From Micropterus salmoides (lineage: Eukaryota; Chordata; Actinopteri; Centrarchiformes; Centrarchidae): a DNA stretch of 64,000 bases. Under the pieces are notes generated by a model. The model was not told the DNA's origin. It made no database searches and saw only the letters and a program-made list of their open reading frames with translations. The stretch covers positions 1,666,365-1,730,364 of the forward strand of contig NW_024040485.1 in assembly GCF_014851395.1 (NCBI RefSeq), in the 5' to 3' direction. This document shows, piece by piece, positions 50,991 to 61,784 of this stretch; the first letter of the stretch is position 1, and each line of letters opens with the position of its first letter. The position numbers were made by a program, and so were the translations under genes.

Positions 50991-52207
50991 TCTATCTAAT
51001 TCAATTCACTTTTATTGATGTAGTGCCAAATCAAAACAACAGTTATCTCATAGCACTTTTCATAAAAAAGCAGGTCTAGACCGTACTACAGATATTATTT
51101 ACAGAAACTCCCACCAAGAGCAAGCACTAGGCTACAGAGGCAAGGAAAAACTTCATTTTAAGAGGCAGAAACGTCGAGCAGAACCATGGCTCAGGGTTGG
51201 TGGCAATCTGCCTCGACTGGTTGAGGGTGAGGGAGAGAGAGAGAGGGAGAGAGTGAAGGGAGGGACATAGGGGGGAGCAGCCAACACAATATACACACTG
51301 AAGTAGAGACAGCAAAGGTAATATTGGTAAAAACTGAATGAATAATGGTACAGATATTTATAGTAATGTTAATGATAGTAATCATAATGGTATTGATAAT
51401 TGAATAATAATAACAATAGGACTAGTTATAACAATTGTCGTAGAGGGTGTTGAGCAGAAACATGGGGGTAGCAGGTGACTCGCAACCACAGATCCAGACT
51501 CCACAGCTCCAGAAACACCTGCAGAAAGTGATAGGAGGAGAGAGGAGAGGGACGAGAAAGCACAAGACTACGGGAAAGGGAAGAAGTGGAGTTAATAACA
51601 TGCATTAATGGGATGAGGCTGCATACAGAGGGAGAGAAAGAGGAGGACAGCGGCGCTCAGTGCATCATGGGAAGTTCCCCAGCAGTCTAGGCCCATAATA
51701 GCATAACTTAGGCATGGTTCAGGACTCACCTGAGCCAGCCCTAACTATAAACTTTATCAAAGAGGAAAGTCTTAAGCCTACTCTTAAATGTGGAGATGGT
51801 GTCTGCCTCAGGAACCCAAACTGGAACCTGGTTCCACAAGACAGGAGCTTGATAGCTGAATGCTCTGGCTCCCATTCTACTTTTGGAGACTCTAGGAACC
51901 ACAAGTAAACCTGCATTCATTTTAAATTATGTTCTGGATATTTCAAGCTAAAACAGGAGAAATAGGATCTCTTTTCCTGGTACCTGTCAGAATGCGTGTT
52001 GCAGCATTCTGGATAAGCTAAAGAATGTTAATGGACTTTTTCGAGCAGCAGTAATCCAGCCTAGAAGTAAAAAATGCAAATATAATATAGTATCATCTGC
52101 ATAACAATGAAAGTTTATGGAGTGTTTCCTGATAATATTGCCTAAAGGAAGCATATATAGTGAACAGAATCAGTCCCAGCACAGATCCATGTCGAACTCC
52201 ATGACTT

Positions 52208-52285
52208 TTAAGTGTCTTGCTTAGGGACACATTGGTGTCTCACAGTGGGTTTGAACCCGGGTCACTCACACCAAAGGCATGCGTC
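52208..52285 (-). mobile_element. SINE fragment (same family as 12.3 and 38.3 kb)
   Basis: AAGTGTCTTGCTTAGGGACA, CACATTGGTGTCTCACAGTG and GGTTTGAACCCGGGTCACTC are the antisense of the SINE head and body, including the B box GGGTTCAAACC. Only about 78 bp are present, inside the LINE between its motif-B region and the linker; it may mark a deletion joint rather than a clean insertion. Confidence 0.75.
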
Positions 52286-52376
52286 AGATTGATCATATCA
52301 AGTAAAGAAGTGCTGACTAAGGGTAAAACTTCTTTAAGCAGCCTAGTTGGGATGGGGTCTAAGAGACAGGTTGATG

Positions 52377-53336
52377 GTTTAGATCAGGGGTTCTTAACCT
52401 TTCTGGCAGTCTCTGCCTTTGTTCTGGCCGACTCCTTTTTGAAGTTGAAAATATTTCGCGACCCCCCCCCCCCCCCACACACACACACACACCTCCACAC
52501 CTCCACATTTTTGGCAGTGAGGGGGTGCCTTTTTAAATTGTTTTCTTTTGGCAGTTCTGCCAAATGCGCCTGTTAATGCGCCCTGTGTGCCTCGTATTTT
52601 GGCCCTTGTGTTTTTGAATGAGCGCTCTGAGTTGAAAAAAAGTCAACTCGTGCCCGATGTCATTCACGTTTTTGTATTCCCCATTGTCCACTCTAATGAA
52701 TGGAGAGACGGGCAGTTGACGGAAGTTACAGTTGCTTGAATTGTCCGGAGACTGCAACAAACTGTCCCTGATTCATCCTAAAACAAGACGAAGCTCCTGG
52801 AACAGCAGTGTCTCCCCTTTCTGAGAGTCTCATGTGCCCACACGGATCTCAGTTTCCCTGTCTTCTGCGTGTTTGTACACCTCACACACTCAAAACAGTG
52901 CCAGAGCAGGCGCTCTGTCAACAAAAGACACAGACCTGTGAGTTGTGATCAGGTTTCTGCTAATATGAAAGTTATTAATTAGTGGCAAACCAAAGATTAC
53001 AGATCGCTGGCGCTATAATCTTTGATTAGACTGGACAGCTGATTCAGTGGTTGCCTAGCAACATTAAAAAACCGCAGTGCTTTTTCTCTTTTCTAAATTC
53101 AACCAAAAGCCATTGCTGTGTGCCTTGCGTTTTCGAAGCCTGAGGCTATTTTTGTTGTTTCATAGCAGTTGGCATCCCCGCCACCTACTGGATTAAACAG
53201 TGTCCACCCAAAGTGATTCCATTCACAACTATAGTCCGTCTATATTCGTCCGTTATTTTTTTTTCTATTTTTGTGACTATAGCAGCACTCTCGCGACCCC
53301 CCTGGGACCCTCAGGTTAAGAACCACTGGTTTAGAT
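52377..53336. mobile_element. hAT non-autonomous element with perfect 8-bp target duplication
   Basis: A 944-bp element (52385-53328). Left end CAGGGGTTCTTAACCTTTCT, right end reverse complement CAGTGGTTCTTAACCTGAGG: inverted ends of about 16 bp with one mismatch. GTTTAGAT is duplicated exactly at 52377-52384 and 53329-53336. The interior, including a CpG-rich part and CGCGACCCCCCTGGGACCCT next to the right end, encodes no transposase. The related LINE at 36.94-36.97 kb has a single TCTAAAC at the homologous spot, confirming the insertion. Confidence 0.96.
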
Positions 53337-54240
53337 GGAGAAAAGATTGAAGTTAGTTGGTAAAAATTTAAGGAAGCAAAACAGTCTAAATATATTTCTG
53401 GTTCTACAGCTGTTTCTAAGGTTCCTGAGTTTAGAGATAAGTCAGTGCCAGTTGAGGTCTTGGTAAATTTTGTTTCTAATAGTTAGAATTTTATCATTAA
53501 AGAAGCTCATGAAGTCGTTACTACTGAGAGCTATGGAAATACTTGGCTCAATAGAGCTGTGACTCTCTGTCAGCCTGGCTACAGTGCTGAAAAGAAACCT
53601 GGTGTTTTTACTATTTTCCTCTATTAATGACAAGTAGTACGCTGCTCTGGTATTACGGAGGGCCTTCGTTTTAAGACTATCTTGTCAAATTAAACGAGAA
53701 TTTTCCAGTTTGGTGGAACGCCAATTCCTCTCAAGTTTCCACAATATTTGCTTTAATTTGCGAGTTTCAGTGTTATACCATGGAGCTGATCGTCTTTGTT
53801 TTATTATCTTCTTTTTTAGAGGGGCAACAGAGTCCAGTGTTATTCGCAGCGAACCTTCAGCACTATCAACAAGATGATCAATTTGAGAGGAACTGAAATT
53901 TGCACACGAGTCCTCCGAATTAAAAGCTGATGGAATCACATCCTTAAATTTAGCTACAGCACTAACAGACACCACGTATAGAAATTTTTGCCTAATGGTG
54001 TATAGTTCAGCAAGAGAAATTCAAAAGTTATGAAACAGTGGTCAGATAAAAAGGGGTTCTGTGGTAACACTATTAAATGTTCAGTTTCTTCTTTGAGAGA
54101 AGTCAATAGAATCTAATAGAGAGATAAACGCAGCACTAAGGCTATCATTCTCAACATCCACATGAATATTACAATCCCCTACAATAATAACTTTATCTGT
54201 TTTAAGGACTAAAGCTGACAGAAACTCTGTTATGTGTTAC

Positions 54241-56335
54241 TCAGTAATGTGTTACACTGTTAAACACTCTGGGTCCAAAAGTAAAACACTGTCACGAGTC
54301 AATATTTTCCTTAATTGGAGGTGATTGGACCTTCAGTTATGCACCCAACTGCACTTTGAGGGGAGTGAAATAAAAATGCAATGCACACATGCTCGCTAAT
54401 AATAAAAAATAGGTTACAGTTGTTTTCAGCAATGTCACAAATGACTCATTTTAACACACATGATAGCACACAGTAGTGGCAAGGTTAAACCGCTAAGGTG
54501 GGCAAACTATTATTCTTCAGCACCAAAAAAAGAACAGAAAGAGAGAAGGCAGAATTTCTGCAAGCTACCCTGAACCCAGTCTGAAAAATGAAAGAGTAAA
54601 TGTTTGAAAGTTCATCATTGTTCTCCTAAAGTCTTTGTATCTCAATCTGAATAAAATTTTCTCTGTGTAGAGTTATTGCACCCACACACAAATCGAACAT
54701 GCACGCACGCACGCACGCGAGTCCATTCTAGCGGCACAAAAAAAGTAGTTCCCATGGATGTAAGTAAAAAAATGGCTTGTTGAAGTGGAGGCTCATGAAA
54801 GGCTGCTGTACATTTTGTTTTCCACCAGAGTGCTCTCAACCAGAGGGCTGAAAGTATGCTCGAGTGTTCGGATGCCGACACAAAGGGAAGGCAAGATGGG
54901 ATGAAAGAATAGAGAAAGGCAGGAAAAAAAAGGGAAGGAGGGGAAGATATTAGTATAAGGAGAAGCTTCATAAAAAGTTTCTTCTGGACTTGGACTGGCA
55001 GCACTTGAATGCACACACAGGGAGCTTTTGCCCACATACCCTTAAAGCACATAATTCTGCTATTTATTTTGAAATGGCTTTTGAGGTTGACTTGCAAGAG
55101 ATGTTGGCTGCCTATCTACCAAAGAGAACCAAAAATATTCAAGCTTGTTCCACTGTTCCCACTTCCTTTTTTTGAGTATCAGCAAATGACTAAAGCACTT
55201 GTGTAGGAGGGAGAGCACCTTTGAAGTTGCCTATGAGTTGGAGGACACTTTTGTAGCAGCTTCTACACTATTTTACACCTTTTACTTCACTTCCTTTTTT
55301 TTGTCTGTTCATGCTGCGTTTTCCTCAGTACAGATTAGAAGTATCTTTGGAGATGTGAGTGTTGGCTAATGTTTGGTATTTGGATGGTATTTTTTGAAAT
55401 AATAATACATTTTGGATCGCCTCATGGAGATGATCCACCCATTCCCCCAACTCCCAAGTGCTGTACCAAGTGTTATGGTATCATGGTTATGCAGATGTCA
55501 CTCAACTATACATTTCATAGTATCCTAATAACACAAGCACTTTAGTTGCTAACTGCTTGAAGGACATACATAACTGGATATTACAGGACCTGCAATTAAA
55601 CAGAGAAAGGACAGAACTTCCAGTGTTGGTCGCAAAGGCTCAGAAGCAGGTGGAACTGTGCATATGGATTCCCAATTCTAAGGTCCACTGACCAAGTCAA
55701 AACCTGAGTATTGTTGACCTAAAACAGTAGTCTGTCAAGATACCAGGAGACGGGCTTGAAGGACATACATATGTGGATGTTACAGATAGAGATGTCTTCC
55801 CTACTATGGGTCAAAACCCCTGAATCCTATGTTTCCCATAATGCAAACATAGCATCTTTTTGTTAGACTCATACTCCTTGGTAAATACCCACATCTTAAA
55901 AACATGGGTTTTCTGTTTTGCAAGACTGCTGTCTCTAAGGTCAAATTGAGAAACCCTGATGACATAGTCAGGATTTTAGAATAGACTTCTTGACCTCTGG
56001 ACAGAGTGTATGTGACAAAAGAATGAACTCAAAGTTCCACTTGTTAGAGTTAGTCTGTGGAGTTGCTTACCACTAGCACTATGGGGCAATGTATTTTTGT
56101 TGGGTCTGCGTTTTGTTTGTTCTTGTGTGTGCATACAATGAGGCACATACTCTCGCACATGCATACGAGTGATGTAATATACATTTCTGCCAGTGGTTTC
56201 ACACTATTCCACTGATATACAGCTGGCATAAAGCACCAAGAAATGCAACAATGTGCAACAAAGGCAGAGACTAAGAAAACTGCAAGTAGACATGAATGTA
56301 AATAATGCAGAATTCAAAATCTGCAATGCAATGTT
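54241..56335. other. No gene recognised
   Basis: No domain in the overlapping minus-strand frames at 54642-55097 or the plus-strand frames at 54990-55206. A short (ACGC)4 run lies at about 54703-54718. Two near-identical phrases, CTTGAAGGACATACATA followed by ACTGGATATTACAG (55557) or TGTGGATGTTACAG (55757), mark a ~200-bp partial internal duplication. Confidence 0.45.
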
Positions 56336-56339
56336 TTTT

Positions 56340-56690
56340 AAGAATGGAAATGCATTCGTGCGTTTGTTAGGGCTGCCACCCTCGTGGAGTCTATTTCAGT
56401 TTGGTTAGAAACATACACACCAGTAGCCAGCTGGAGGTCATTTTGTAGGACTCTGACAGAGCTCCTCCTGTTCCTCCTCGCAAAATGGAGCAGATACCAA
56501 TCCTGCTGCTGGGTTGATGATCTTCTACGGCCCTGTCCAGCTCTCCTCGTGTAATGGCCCGTCTCCTGGTATCTCGTCCATGCTCTTGTCTCATACTCAT
56601 CTTTTGATCTTAAACCCAAATGTCTTCAGTGAGCAACAAAAACAAAGGAATTAGCCTTACTGTTCCAATACTTTTGGAGGGGACTGTATG
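56340..56690 (-). pseudogene. Tc1/mariner relic, N-terminal transposase and terminus
   Basis: The right end holds the Tc1 terminus, on the plus strand TTCCAATACTTTTGGAGGGG followed by ACTGTA (ending about 56687). Leftward on the minus strand, MSMRQEHGRDTRRRAITRG and, in another frame, ARRNRRSSVRVLQNDLQLAT with GVYVSNQT correspond to the helix-turn-helix region of a Tc1 family whose consensus reads RxRRTTARALQNDLQQATGVHVSxQTIRNRLH. The frame then drifts and stops at 56338. No catalytic domain is left; this is a different Tc1 family from 0.75-1.98 kb. Confidence 0.8.
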
Positions 56691-57105
56691 TACATACACA
56701 AAAGGTGACGTGATAGAGGCCTGCGGTGTGGGTTTGGCGTAGACAAAGCCATTTCAGTGCTGAGCATGCACACATAGGGGTAAACCCAATAGCGATAGCC
56801 TTAGACGGCAAAGCTTATATGAAGTAGAAACATTCCCTTATTGGTGGTTACCTTGCTGTTGCCTATTCATTCACCTGCTGTCACTTTCACTTGCACCAAA
56901 ACGGTGAGACTGATTCACAATCGCTTATCCTTCCTTACTGGACAGATTGACTGAAGTTGAATTGACTTGATGTTGTACTGTGATGATTATTACAATTGCT
57001 TTAAAAAATTGACATGTTAATAGCTGAAATTTAATCAATAAACAAAATGTAAAATGGGTGAACAGAAGACCTATCTAAATCAAATCAATTTCATAGGTAC
57101 ACTTG
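56691..57105. other. No feature seen
   Basis: Nothing recognised. Confidence 0.4.
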
Positions 57106-57107
57106 CA

Positions 57108-57575
57108 CATAGTTTTTGAAGGAATTCTGCAGGTAGGTTGGCCCAAACATCTTGGAGAAATCAACATAGTCCTTCTGTGGATTTAGGCAGCCTCAGTTGC
57201 TGCTCTCTCTTCATGTAATCCCAGACAGACTGGATGATGTTGAGATCAGGGCTTTGTGGGGGCCATACCATCATTTCCAGGACTCCTTGTTCTTCTTTAA
57301 GCTGAAGATAGTTCTTAATGACTTTCACTGTATGTTCGGGCTCGTTGTCATGCTGCAGAATAAATTTGGGGCCAATCAGATGCCTCCCTGATGGTACTGC
57401 ATGCTGAAGTATCTGCCAGTACTTTTCAGCATTGAGGAGATCATTAGTTCTGACCAAATGCTCAACTGTGTTTGCAGAAATATAGCGCCAAACTTACAAG
57501 TAACCTCCACCATGCTTCACTGTTGCCTGCAGACACTCATTCTCCAGCCCTTCAGCAATCAACCTAACGTTAACT
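57108..57575 (-). pseudogene. Tc1-type transposase C-terminal half
   Basis: Minus-strand frame 57457-57161 reads MVRTNDLLNAEKYWQILQHA, VPSGRHLIGPKFILQHDNEP and EHTVKVIKNYLQLKEEQG, then WPPQSPDLNIIQSVWDYMKR. FILQHDNEPEH carries the second catalytic Asp. The expected catalytic Glu of the DD34E triad (NIIE-xVW) is Gln here (codon CAG). After a stop the reading continues FLQDVWANLPAEFFKN. Upstream (57575-57460) reads ATVKHGGGYL and VWRYISANTVEHLV after frame changes. The first Asp domain and both termini are missing. It could be another part of the 56.3 kb family, but the two pieces do not join. Confidence 0.9.
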
Positions 57576-58105
57576 ACAAGCTACTCAAAACATTATGGTT
57601 GGGTCACTTTTTTGCTCACTAGCCAAATTTTGTTGTTGGAAAATTATGTTTTATATGATTAAAGTTGATAATGGCATGCTTAAATTGGCATGCTAATAAT
57701 TATTAATATTATCATTAGCTCTGATAAGGTTGTGTGTAAAGTAAAAGTTTTTTTTGAAAACGATGTAATCCATTAAGATAAATACAGAAAAGAGTAGACG
57801 CATACACAATACAATATCACACATTGCCCAGCAGATTTCTTAAGAGAAGAAATATCTGTACAGGGTGTGTGTATGTGTTATGTCCATTTGAGACATAATG
57901 TCCGATCTTGTGGGCACATTCTGACATTACTCCTGTGAGAAGGGGTGTGTGAAGAGGGACCTCTGACAGAACAGAGGAGTGTACTGCTTGTTGCTATGAG
58001 CTCAAGCTGCAGGTTAGCCAACAGGCTAACGTATGTCGGGATAAGATGAACCAGACAGTGATTAGAGAGTCCCAAGGCTGCATGGGGAAAAGAGCGATAG
58101 GCGTC
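57576..58105. other. No feature seen
   Basis: The minus-strand frame 57878-58075 has no recognisable domain. Nothing else found. Confidence 0.4.
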
Positions 58106-58107
58106 CT

Positions 58108-58620
58108 TTAATGTTGTGTAGCAGTGGTCCAGTATGTTAGTGTCCCTGGTGGGACACTTAATATGCTGTCTGGAAGTTCATGGCTGAGGTCTGCTCTGTT
58201 GAAGTCCCTGAGAACAATGAGCAGGGAGTCTGGATGTTTTTTCTCCACGTTAGTTATCTGGTTGGCCAGGTGATGTAACGCCTCACTAACACAGGCCTGA
58301 GGTGGAATGTAAACAGCAACCAGGACAAACGAGAAAAACTCCCGCGGTGAATAAAAACGTTTACAGTTTATAAATAATGTCTCTAAATGAGGGCTGCATG
58401 ATTTCTTCAACACTGTGACATCTGTACACCAACCTTCGTTTATGTAGAAACAGATTCCGCCTCCCCTTGTTTTTCCTGTGAGCTCCGTTACGCGATCCGC
58501 ATGCATGAGATTAAATCCCGGCAGGTAAAGTGCGCTGTCCAGGATGTGCTCGGTGAGCCAGGATTCGGCAAAACAGAGGGCGGCAGATCTGCAGAAGTCC
58601 GAAGACTAAATTATTTTGTC
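58108..58620 (-). pseudogene. L2/CR1-type LINE endonuclease fragment
   Basis: Minus-strand translation: FCRSAALCFAESWLTEHILD and SALYLPGFNLMHADRVTEL (58600-58480), GKTRGGGICFYINEGWCTDV, CKRFYSPREFFSFVLVAVYI and PPQ, then DSLLIVLRDFNRADLSHELP (about 58225-58170). These are the ETWL-like, KGGG and GDFN boxes of an APE endonuclease; in the last the Gly is Arg (RDFN) while Asp and Asn remain. Frame runs out at 58108. Same general family as 49.3 kb but opposite strand and not overlapping in content, so it is a separate insertion. Confidence 0.88.
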
Positions 58621-61600
58621 CAAGAAAAAATCCACAATTAAGGCAACAGGATTAAAATTTTCTTTATGCCTATATCAGTTTTGGGCATTTTGGATTGTTT
58701 ATTTTGTATCTGTAGTTCCTCAGAGCTCTTATCATCATGAAGCTCTAGTAGCTCTGAGTAACTGGAGATACTTCCAACTGAAATGATTATACAGGTTTTT
58801 AATTTCCAGATTATTCTCATTCAAACGCATCTTCTGGTTTCCAACATGGCATGAGTACTTTTATTAAAAAATAGAATTAACTCTGGAAAGGTAGTTGTGA
58901 TAGGATGATAGGATATGATATAAGGGCAGCCCTGCTAGTAGTAACACCATGTCCCTTAATCATAAAGATATCCAATTTTACAGCATTAACGGCACCCCTC
59001 TGACTGAACGCTGTGTTGATGTGTGTATGCATGCAGCCAGTCGCGTGTGATGACAGAGATCAAACCATCAGGTTAAAAGAAGGCGGGAGGCTGACGGTCT
59101 ACAAGGACTGTGGCTGCCCTGTGACAGATTCAACTTTTATATTCTTGTTTGAATGTCATATTTGGTGCACACACCCTTGCGCGGCAGCACTGCAGGAGAG
59201 AGTGAGACGAGCCTGATGGGTGGATTCCCCCGCTATTAAAAAAGCTTGCTATATCATCGCTGCCGCAGGTTAAGTTGATAATTAACAGCAGGATAAAACA
59301 GCCCTCGGTCCAACAGCCAGTCTGGTGGATTAATCTCTACAGCGTCGTACAGAAGGCTTCACAAATGAGCAATGAGCAAACACTATGTGCAGGTAGTACT
59401 CATGGGAGTTGTAGTGTCAAATTACAATTGGTAATTGTTACTGGTTTGTTATTTCAGATGCCTTTTGAAAAGACTACAATTTTTCAACACGCCAAAGTGG
59501 CTAGTAGGAGTGACTGTGTTACCAGCCACTGCTGAAATCCACCTGTTGGCAGGTTGGCGGGTGTTAATGTCAAGCCCTGGTTAGTGTTACAATACGTAAC
59601 TTCACAAAAAATTAAATCAATTTTGTCTTTTTATTTCATTTTTGTTTCACGTGGGAACAAAATATCAGTCTTTTACAATATAAACATAAATGCAGCCAAA
59701 CTACTGTTGGTCTCACGCTCTCCATCTGAAATGACAACCCCAAACAAAAGTTGCATATGTAACTACCACCACCAAAAGTTGATTTCTGTTTTCATGTGTC
59801 TTCATAAGGAGTGTTGCAACATCAGCGATTATTCACAGATAAAAAAAAAAAAAAAAGATAAATTACCTTAATTTTAGGAGAAAAGATAAGAGCAATCACT
59901 AATAAAAAAAGTTTGTCATGCCAAACCTTAGGAAGGTCAGCATAACTGTAGCTACTCTTCAAACTAGCAGTCAAGAGATCCCTTCCTAACACAATTACTA
60001 TAGAAGGGATAGAGGACAAAGTCCACTGTGCAAAAATGCATTCTATTTCATTAAGTATGGGTGGAGGGTAGGGACAATTATAGCAACATAAATCTGAGTA
60101 TTGTTTTAAAGCTGACTTGAAAAATGTGAGCCAATTCCTTAATATTTTTATACATACATATTCCTTTGAAGTTGTACTCCTTAAGATTTCAGTCATGGTT
60201 GATTTGTTGACACCGCTGGCTACAGGTAATAACAGAAGAGTTGGTTAAATGCTACAGAAAACATTTCTTAAGCAGCTACGTTGTCAGAAATACATCAAAA
60301 GAGCAACTGATGTATCTGCTTACAGTGTGTGTGTGTGTGTGTGTGTGTGTGTCATAGTTAACAAAGTGCTGTTTGGTCGTGAAATCATCCTCATAGATTT
60401 AGAACACACTCAGAGTTTTCAACAGAAGGGAAAACTGATTGATGGGAGTAAAGTCTCATCTCTGCAGTGTTTTCTGAGTCATCTATCAGCAGCTCAGTTT
60501 TCCCACTAACAGCCTTCAGCTTCTTGTGTTCACTTTCCCTTTCTCTCTGCCTGATGGATTTTGTGAGTTTCACTGGCACCTTTGTTCTGCATCAGGATTG
60601 AAGTTTCCTTATGGAAATGGTGTCATTTCCAATGTTCAAATCATATGCTGTGTTGTTACTCTTTGTCTGTTCAATAAGCAAAGAGCTCCTTTTTAATCGC
60701 TTCACACATTAGAGCCAAAAAAAGAAGGTGAAATAAGGCAAAGTAGTAAAGATAATTCCCGCAGGATTTGTGGGGAATAACAAAAAATGGATATCAGAGA
60801 AAAAATGATAAACAAAAGGCCAAATGGATATCACTGCCTGAAATATAAATGTGGTGCTTTACTCTTAAAGTGTAAATCCCTGTTCTATTTTTTTTTCTTT
60901 TATGAAATAAAAGATGCAACACAAAGTCCTCATAAAAAGAACACAATCATGTTAATTTTAAAAGCATTTGTGAGGAACAAGTTTATTTTGCTGGAGGTGT
61001 TTAAAAAACAAACAAAAAACCCCACATTTGTCCTCTGATTAGTAGAATTAAATGATTTATGTAAACACAGATAGTGACAGGAAATCCTTTCTGCACAGGA
61101 AATGACCACCTTAACTAGGACCCTAATTACATATTGCATTAACATGTGATCTGTCTCTGGAACCTTATTAGTCAGTTATAAACTCAAGAATGTCTCTGAA
61201 AAACAAATCTAATATCCTGACATCAGAGTGAATTTTATAAAAGTTTTTAAAGAAATTAGCAATTACTCAATGTTAAGATATGTGGTAAATTAGGCTAAAC
61301 AGCTTCATACAGTCAATTTTCGCTTCAGCTTGTGTAGAATGGTTTGACATTCCTTTTTGTGTGTCCCTTGACCAGTGTTTGTTTGTTGAGCTGCTGTGAA
61401 AGTATAGAAATGCAAAAAGGAAACTTTGTACTTAAAAGACTTTAACTTTGGAAGATGTCCACTTGATTTGGCTAATTCAGACTGCTGAAGACTGATATTA
61501 ACTAGTTAGGGTAAGGCACCTCAGGGGACTTTCAATACCTTAAACACAAAGCTACCTAACTAGGTAGCACCCAGGGTGTCATATACAGAAGCACCTGGAG

Positions 61601-61780
61601 GTGTCTCATACACACCCACCTGGGGCATCTCCTACACACGTAGAATCAAAGCTTTGTGTGAAATAACTACACATTGTCATCCGTGGTTATATGACACCTG
61701 AGATAAGAACAGGCTGGTAACTGTCAAGAAAAACACTGCTTATAGATGTAACCAGGGACTGGGAGGGTCCCTGTGATCTG
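58621..61780. other. No gene recognised; TG microsatellite inside
   Basis: Longest stretch without a recognised element. Frames at 59013-59216, 59275-59535, 59554-59871, 59822-60196, 60249-60509 and 60787-61038 show no domain. An A14 run lies at about 59841-59855 and the TG repeat at 60325-60352. GCACCTGGAGGTGTC and CACCTGGGGCATCTC near 61590-61630 are short imperfect duplicates. It may be host intergenic or intronic DNA. Confidence 0.4.
60325..60352 (+). repeat. (TG)14 microsatellite
   Basis: Uninterrupted GT dinucleotides. Confidence 0.97.
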
Positions 61781-61784
61781 GAAG

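Larger units (their letters stand above)
50994..54240 (-). mobile_element. L2-type LINE on the minus strand, interrupted by a hAT element and a SINE fragment
   Basis: The 3' end is at 50994 (ATTCAATTCACTTTTATTGA on the plus strand, i.e. a TTGAATT tail) and coding remnants run right to about 54235. Order on the minus strand: endonuclease KVIIVGDFNIHVDVENDSLS (about 54190-54130); ESLRITLDSVAPLKKKIIKQ and RRSAPWYNTETRKLKQILWK (about 53880-53740); STVARLTESHSSIEPSISIA and FMSFFNDKILTIRNKIYQDL (53600-53450); hAT insertion; LDPIPTRLLKEVLP region (about 52360-52290); SINE fragment; GSVLGLILFTIYASF (motif B, about 52195-52140); AVIMQMILYYIC-type remnant of the YADD region; then scattered C-terminal residues and 3' UTR. 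It matches the plus-strand copy at 36.5-37.45 kb. Numerous stops: dead. Confidence 0.85.

Noticed and set aside
54642..55097. 151-codon minus-strand frame
   Set aside because: Contains hydrophobic runs but no family match, no splice structure, and overlaps another equally open frame.
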